DNA of 55,372 nt from contig DATHJB010000072.1 in the NCBI GenBank assembly GCA_035316325.1, positions 1 through 55,372 on the forward strand, written 5' to 3'. The stretch comes from Acidimicrobiales bacterium (lineage in GTDB: Bacteria > Actinomycetota > Acidimicrobiia > Acidimicrobiales > VFJN01). Under the pieces are notes generated by a model. It was not told where the DNA came from and made no database searches. It saw only the letters and a program-made list of their open reading frames with translations. Positions 51,480 through 55,372 of this stretch are shown here, in pieces. Made by a program: the position numbers and the translations under genes. Position 1 is the stretch's first letter, and each line of letters begins with the position of its first letter.

Positions 51480-51926
51480 TCATGCCGGGCTTGTGTACAC
51501 GCGAGTGGGAGAGACGAGGACAGCGGTGCGGCGCTCGTCGCGCATGACGCGGTCGTAGGTCGCCCAGTCGTCGTGGGTCCCGCCCGCTGCGCTGAAGATG
51601 TCGCGCAGCAGGAGTCGGAGCCGCTCGTCGTCCACCTCCGGGTGGGGGTCGTCGGGTCCTATGAGCTGGGCGCGGCCTTCGACGGTGACCCATCGCCAGC
51701 CTGCACGGGCGACGACTGCGGTCGTCGGGTTGCTGCGGAGAAGAGCGAGCTTGCGGGTGCCACCCGCGGAGACGAACGCGACGGCGCCGGCACCCGTCGC
51801 CGGGTGGGGAACCACACCGGCGTTGACGACGGTGGTGTGCGGGGTGTGGTCGGGGCGGAGAGCGACGACGACACAGAGGCCGTGGTCGAGGGACACCAGT
51901 TCCGTGAAGGGTGCGAGGTCGGTCAT
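51480..51926 (-). CDS. PPOX-class F420/FMN-dependent split-barrel protein
   Basis: 148 residues: LDHGLCVVVALRPDHTPHTTVVNAGVV, VAFVSAGGTRKLALLRSNPTTAVVARAGWRWVTVEGRAQLIG and a C-terminal RTAVLVSPTRVY. It matches F420-binding pyridoxamine-oxidase-like proteins (TIGR03618/TIGR03667 type). ATG at 51926 overlaps the stop of the 47-residue membrane protein (ATGA). It is the last gene of the DUF899 operon; the substrate is unknown. Confidence 0.85.
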   Translation of the reverse strand: MTDLAPFTELVSLDHGLCVVVALRPDHTPHTTVVNAGVVPHPATGAGAVAFVSAGGTRKLALLRSNPTTAVVARAGWRWVTVEGRAQLIGPDDPHPEVDDERLRLLLRDIFSAAGGTHDDWATYDRVMRDERRTAVLVSPTRVYTSPA

Positions 51927-52066
51927 GAACGTGTTCGGCGTCGTGGGCGGCGTACGTGGGTCGCGAACCAGGCGCGCGCCAGCAGCAGGCCCGCGCCCAC
52001 GCCGCCGAAACCGAGCAACGGCAGCAGGGTCTCCTCGACTGGTGCGCCTGCGACGTGAGCGATCAT
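51923..52066 (-). CDS. Small (47-residue) single-span membrane protein
   Basis: A short protein, MIAHVAGAPVEETLLPLLGF at the start, then a Gly/Leu-rich helix GVGAGLLLARAWFATHV and a very basic tail (RRPRRRTRS), giving one transmembrane span with the tail predicted inside. Both ends are locked by 4-nt ATGA overlaps, with DUF899 upstream and the split-barrel gene downstream, which argues strongly that it is translated. The function is unknown; its Cys-free helix suggests a membrane anchor or partner for the flanking redox proteins. Confidence 0.75.
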   Translation of the reverse strand: MIAHVAGAPVEETLLPLLGFGGVGAGLLLARAWFATHVRRPRRRTRS

Positions 52067-52818
52067 GTGGCGTCGCCGTCCTGAGCCGCTTCGTGGTGGC
52101 GGGATTGACCTGAGCGTTCGATGCGACCGAGCCATTCCTCGTCGGCCGCCGGGGCGTCGTCGTATTCGTCGTGCCAGTTCCACCACTCGTACGGCGGCGT
52201 CTGGGGGTAGCCCTCCGGTGACTCCTCCCACCCCTCCTGGCGCCCGAGCGCGGTGATGTCGAGGTAGTTCCAGGTGCCGCCCATCGCCTCGTCGCCACGG
52301 TTGTTGACGAAGTAGGTGCGGAACACGCTGTCACCGTCACGGATGTAGACGTTCGTGCCGTGCCACTCGTCGACACCGAAATCGGCGTCGAAGCTGTCGG
52401 TCATCGTGTACCAGGGCATCTCCCAGCCCATCCGCGCCTTCACGCGCTCGATGTCGGGCTGCGGCGCTCTCGAGGCGAACGCGAGGGTGGCGTTGCGGGC
52501 GTTCAGATGGGCGACGTGGGCGACCTGGTCGGCGACCATGGAGCAGCCGCGGCAGGCGTGCTCGGGCCAGCCGTACACACCGGGCTCGAAGAACGCGCGG
52601 TAGACGATCAGCTGACGGCGCCCCTCGAACAGGTCGAGGAGGCTCGCCTTGCCTTTCGGCCCGTCGAACTCGTAGCCCTTCTCCACGGCCTGCCACGGCA
52701 TCCGCCGACGCTCGGCGGCCAGCGCATCACGGGCGCGGGTCAACCCCTTCTCCTTCACGAGCAGCTGCTGGCGCGCCGCCTCCCACTCCTGCGGCGACAC
52801 GATCGGGGGTATGTCCAT
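52063..52818 (-). CDS. DUF899 thioredoxin-like protein
   Basis: A 251-residue DUF899 protein: IVSPQEWEAARQQLLVKEKGLTRARDALAAERRRMPW, KASLLDLFEGRRQLIVYRAFF, the family's ACRGCSMVADQV motif (a C-x2-C redox-type pair), and WNYLDITALGRQE. The fold is thioredoxin-like and the role is unproven. ATG at 52818 with GGAGAT upstream gives the family N-terminus; ATG at 52836 is the alternative. It starts the three-gene overlapping operon and is 62 bp after an ECF sigma gene on the same strand. Confidence 0.88.
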   Translation of the reverse strand: MDIPPIVSPQEWEAARQQLLVKEKGLTRARDALAAERRRMPWQAVEKGYEFDGPKGKASLLDLFEGRRQLIVYRAFFEPGVYGWPEHACRGCSMVADQVAHVAHLNARNATLAFASRAPQPDIERVKARMGWEMPWYTMTDSFDADFGVDEWHGTNVYIRDGDSVFRTYFVNNRGDEAMGGTWNYLDITALGRQEGWEESPEGYPQTPPYEWWNWHDEYDDAPAADEEWLGRIERSGQSRHHEAAQDGDAT

Positions 52819-52880
52819 TGCACGATCTCCGTTCATCAGTGTCCACCTGTTGAGAGACGCGGCGACCGCCGAACTCATCG

Positions 52881-53900
52881 CTACGGCGGAGACATCTCGG
52901 TCAGCACCTCGGGTAACCGGAACCGGCGGTGCAGCTCGGGGTCGAGGAAGCCGGTCATCGCGACGATGCGCCCTGCCCCCAGTGTGAGAACGTTGAGCGC
53001 GCCGAGCTCGAACCGCCCGGTGGCGGCATGGAGCCGGTAGCAGGCGAAGGCGACCTGGCCGCTGGCGGTGATCGGCTGGAGCCTCCACGGGTTCTGGAAG
53101 GTCCGCTCGGTGAGGAACCGGCCGATGTCGGCCTTGCCCGCGAACCACGCCGGCAGCGGCGGCATCGCGAATCGGGCGTCGTCGGCGAGCATGTCGAGGA
53201 GCGCTGGCACATCGGCCCGTTCCCACGCCGCCACGAATCTGGCGACCAGGTCCTCGACACCCTTCTTCCCCAGGGAACGCAGCTCGGCCTGCTGGCTGCC
53301 GGCGATCCGCGCGTCGACCGTCTTCCGCGCCCGCTGCAGCGCACTGTTGACCGCCGGGATCGTTGTGTCGAGTGCCTCCCCGACCTCCGCAGCGGAGAAC
53401 TGCAACACCTCCCGCAGGATCAGCACCGCCCGCTGGTTGGCCGGCAGATGCTGCAGCGCCGCCACGAACGCGAGCTCGACGTTCTCCTGCTCCTGGTACC
53501 GGGAGGCTGGGTCGCTCGCATCGGGGTAGGGCTCCAGCCAGAGGGGATCCTCGACCACGTCGCCCAGGTCGTGGACGTCGGTCCAGGCCTGCGTGCGCTC
53601 CTCCGACAGCTGGCGGGGCGGTCGGCGCTCAGCCTGGCGGAGGCAGGCGTGGGTCGCGATCCGGTACAGCCACGACCGCAACGAGCTGCGGCCCTCGAAG
53701 CCGCCCAGCCCCCGCCACGCGGCGAGCAGCGTCTCCTGCAGGGCATCCTCCGCATCCTGCAGAGAGCCCAGCATGCGGTAGCAGTGGGCGTGCAACGGGC
53801 GGCGGTGGGCCTCCACCAGCCGCTCGAACGCAGCCTGGTCCCCGTCGCGGGCGGCAGCCACCAGCTCGGGCTCCTCCACCGAGCCCCTCGTGTTCGTCAT
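52881..53900 (-). CDS. ECF sigma factor with SnoaL-like C-terminal domain (SigG/TIGR02960 type)
   Basis: A 339-residue sigma-70 family protein. Region 2 is LVEAHRRPLHAHCYRMLGSLQDAEDALQETLLAAWRGL, region 4 is LQHLPANQRAVLILREVLQFSAAEVGEALDTTIPAVNSALQRAR. A SnoaL/NTF2-like domain of about 120 residues (FVAAWERADVPALLDMLADDARFAMPPLPAWFAG) is fused at the end, as in sigma factors that lack an anti-sigma factor. ATG at 53900 is chosen over an in-frame upstream start. The DUF899 operon downstream may be its target. Confidence 0.92.
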   Translation of the reverse strand: MTNTRGSVEEPELVAAARDGDQAAFERLVEAHRRPLHAHCYRMLGSLQDAEDALQETLLAAWRGLGGFEGRSSLRSWLYRIATHACLRQAERRPPRQLSEERTQAWTDVHDLGDVVEDPLWLEPYPDASDPASRYQEQENVELAFVAALQHLPANQRAVLILREVLQFSAAEVGEALDTTIPAVNSALQRARKTVDARIAGSQQAELRSLGKKGVEDLVARFVAAWERADVPALLDMLADDARFAMPPLPAWFAGKADIGRFLTERTFQNPWRLQPITASGQVAFACYRLHAATGRFELGALNVLTLGAGRIVAMTGFLDPELHRRFRLPEVLTEMSPP

Positions 53901-54616
53901 GTCCACAGGTCTACGACCGATGGAGACGTCAGAACTCATCGCGTCCGAGCCGCCGACGCGATCGACGATGCGCCGGGGCCGTGAAGATCCACGTCCGCCT
54001 CGAGGTCCTTGACCAGGACGGCGATGTCGTTGGACGGGACGGGCGATTGCACGGGCAGATGCTGTCCGTCGGTGACCTTCGAACCCTTTGACGACGACAC
54101 CTCGCGAGTGCGAGCGTCCTCACGGGCCGAGGACCGAACTGCCGCTCGGGCGCGGTCCGCGGCGTGTCGTGCCCGCCACCATGGCCGGTCCTCGGCGCCG
54201 GGCTCGGGACAGCACGCTTGCCGGGGGTCGGTGTGCACCCACCATGACGAGGTGTCGCCGTCGGATGACGATGCGGGGGGACGTTGCGGAGGTCGCCGCC
54301 CACGGCCGCCGGGTGATCCGGATCGGCCTCCTCGGCCAGGGTGCAGAGCCACTCGTTCAGCTCACCGGCTTCGATCGCGTCGGTCGGCCAGCCAACCCGG
54401 TGACAGGCGTCGACGACGCGCTGGTGGGCCCCGGCGAGGTAGTCGGCGGAGATCCGGCTGAAGAAGGTGTCCCGGGGTCGGCCAGCAGGAAGCCGATGCC
54501 ACCGATCGCCCGGTCACTTCCGAACACGCCCCGCCGGTAACCGCGACGTGTGTGCGCGTGGGAGTGGAGAACAGACCACCGGGGCCATCTGGGGTGTTCG
54601 GCGGCAGGATGGGTTG
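53901..54616. other. 716-bp stretch without an intact recognised gene
   Basis: Between the leftward sigma gene and the rightward DinB gene. Open frames exist on both strands but none covers it with a recognisable product. The minus strand from about 54472 to 54292 shows strong coding-like bias and is listed separately as a possible remnant. A GTG codon with AGGA 7 bases upstream at the right end starts the DinB gene. No repeats or tRNA were seen. Confidence 0.5.
54290..54530 (-). pseudogene. Possible frameshifted gene remnant, unknown function
   Basis: On the minus strand one frame reads FGSDRAIGGIGFLLADPG (about 54530-54474), then the sense continues only after a shift as DTFFSRISADYLAGAHQRVV and ends near GGDLRNV. 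In the second part 58 of 64 codons end in G or C, as in real genes here. There is no usable start and no family was recognised. It may be a decayed gene or, less likely, a chance shadow frame of the plus strand, which is also open. Confidence 0.25.
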
Positions 54617-55135
54617 GTGACGTGGGCCGGGTTCGTGCATCCTGATCTTCGGCCTGAGGATGAGCGCACCGCGCTGGTGCAGCGCCTCGACCAGTACCGG
54701 GGGACGGTCGCAGCGGCGCTGGCTGACCTTTCCTGGAAGGACGCATCCACACGCTTGCTGCCGGCGACGGATCTGACGATCGCCGGCATCGTCAAGCACC
54801 TGGCATGGGCCGAGGACCGCTGGTTCCAAGGCCGACTGCTCGGCGTCGAGATGCCCGCTCCGTGGAACGTGCCCGGCGCCGACGACCCCGACCATGCCAT
54901 GCGACTGGCCGCCGACGACACCGTCGAGCGCATCCTCGGGCTCTACCTGTCGGCGTGCGAACGCAGCCGATCGGCGCTCGATCGGTGTGATTCGCTCAGC
55001 GTGGTCGCGGCGGTGCCGTCGTTCGGGATCGGATCGGTCAACGTGCGCTGGATCCTCGTCCACATGATCGACGAGACCGCCCGCCACGCAGGTCACCTCG
55101 ATCTCCTCCGGGACAGTCTCCGGGGAACGTCATAG
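54617..55135 (+). CDS. DinB-like (DUF664) putative mycothiol-dependent protein
   Basis: A 172-residue four-helix-bundle protein: ERTALVQRLDQYRGTVAAALADLSWKDASTRLLPATDLTIAGIVKHLAWAEDRW carries the first metal His (KHLAW), and RWILVHMIDETARHAGHLDLLRD gives the H-x3-E...H...H site of DUF664. Members include mycothiol S-transferases of actinobacteria. GTG at 54617 has AGGA 7 bases upstream; TTG at 54614 is also possible. It is followed at 20 bp by the dihydrofolate-reductase-like gene. Confidence 0.88.
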   Translation: MTWAGFVHPDLRPEDERTALVQRLDQYRGTVAAALADLSWKDASTRLLPATDLTIAGIVKHLAWAEDRWFQGRLLGVEMPAPWNVPGADDPDHAMRLAADDTVERILGLYLSACERSRSALDRCDSLSVVAAVPSFGIGSVNVRWILVHMIDETARHAGHLDLLRDSLRGTS

Positions 55136-55155
55136 CCACGCCTCGACGCCGGCTG

Positions 55156-55372
55156 GTGCCGCGTCAGGCAACGGTTGCCCTGTCCTCGACGGCTGCTGCG
55201 ATCACCGGGTGATCCCCGCGGACGAGGAGTCGGATCGCTATTGGGCCGCCAACCTGGAACGAGCCGATGCCCTTCTCTTCGGCCGGGTGACCTACGAGAT
55301 GATGGAGGCGGCGTGGCGGCAGCCGGCGACGGGAACGTGGCCTGACTGGATGGCTGATTGGATGATCCCCTT
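55156..55372 (+). pseudogene. Dihydrofolate reductase-like (RibD C-domain) gene, frameshifted and cut by window end
   Basis: The frame from 55188 reads DGCCDHRVIPADEESDRYWAANLERADALLFGRVTYEMMEAAW, typical of the RibD/DHFR-like family, where the start is normally R-x-LVVT-x-SLSLDG. The beginning of this motif (ATVALS) lies in a different frame, joined by a missing base near 55185 (one C short in a TCC run). No ATG/GTG/TTG is available in the main frame before the DinB gene. Either a natural frameshift or a sequence error; the rest is outside the window. Confidence 0.6.

Overview
The window is 55 kb of high-GC DNA with tightly packed, often GTGA/ATGA-overlapping genes. Three luciferase-like F420-type oxidoreductases, two F420/FMN split-barrel proteins, a DUF664/DinB protein and an actinobacterial PF04672 methyltransferase point to an actinobacterium. 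Several lipoproteins carry poly-Asp tethers after the lipobox, which fits an environmental lineage such as Acidimicrobiia. That placement is an inference; no rRNA or tRNA was recognised.

Left part (1-18 kb): the tail of a LuxR/NarL regulator; a PadR regulator divergent from molybdate importer modABC; a DUF2975 membrane protein with a YozG-like HTH partner behind a perfect palindrome; an SDR; a divergent pair of glutamine-amidotransferase enzymes (free-standing GATase and AsnB); an OpuC-type betaine/choline ABC operon whose binding protein has its two lobes in swapped order; a lipoprotein with seven FG-GAP repeats; methyltransferases; a lower-GC islet with a nucleotidyltransferase-fold protein and a GNAT; and an F420-type oxidoreductase.

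Middle (18-25.6 kb): a complete oligopeptide-type ABC importer operon headed by an amidohydrolase, divergent from a TetR gene. The gap between them carries two perfect 15-bp palindromes.

Right-middle (26.7-51.4 kb): a catabolic island. It has a second oligopeptide-type importer; an operon of binding protein, bicupin, LLM monooxygenase, cytosolic binding-protein-fold protein and 6-oxocamphor-hydrolase-like enzyme; a trio of haem-oxygenase-like diiron protein, dienelactone hydrolase and sucrase/ferredoxin-like protein; a six-gene operon with an LLM enzyme, aldehyde dehydrogenase, NahE/PhdJ-like hydratase-aldolase, ABM protein, gentisate/1-hydroxy-2-naphthoate-dioxygenase-like cupin and class II aldolase/decarboxylase; and a divergent operon with a fumarylacetoacetate-hydrolase-type enzyme, BphC-like extradiol dioxygenase, CaiB CoA-transferase and citryl-CoA-lyase-like protein. 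An IclR regulator, a split-barrel protein and an MFS exporter close the island. Six intergenic regions, including that of the IclR gene itself, carry a 35-bp four-box array (TTGCN-N5-NGCAA-N5-TTGCN-N5-NGCAA), proposed here as the IclR operator tying the island into one regulon for uptake and ring-cleavage catabolism of an unknown cyclic compound.

Right end (51.4-55.4 kb): a coupled operon of DUF899, a 47-residue membrane protein and an FMN/F420 split-barrel protein; an ECF sigma factor with SnoaL-like tail; a stretch holding a probable gene remnant; a DinB protein; and a frameshifted, window-truncated dihydrofolate-reductase-like gene. No mobile element, phage gene or CRISPR array was seen.
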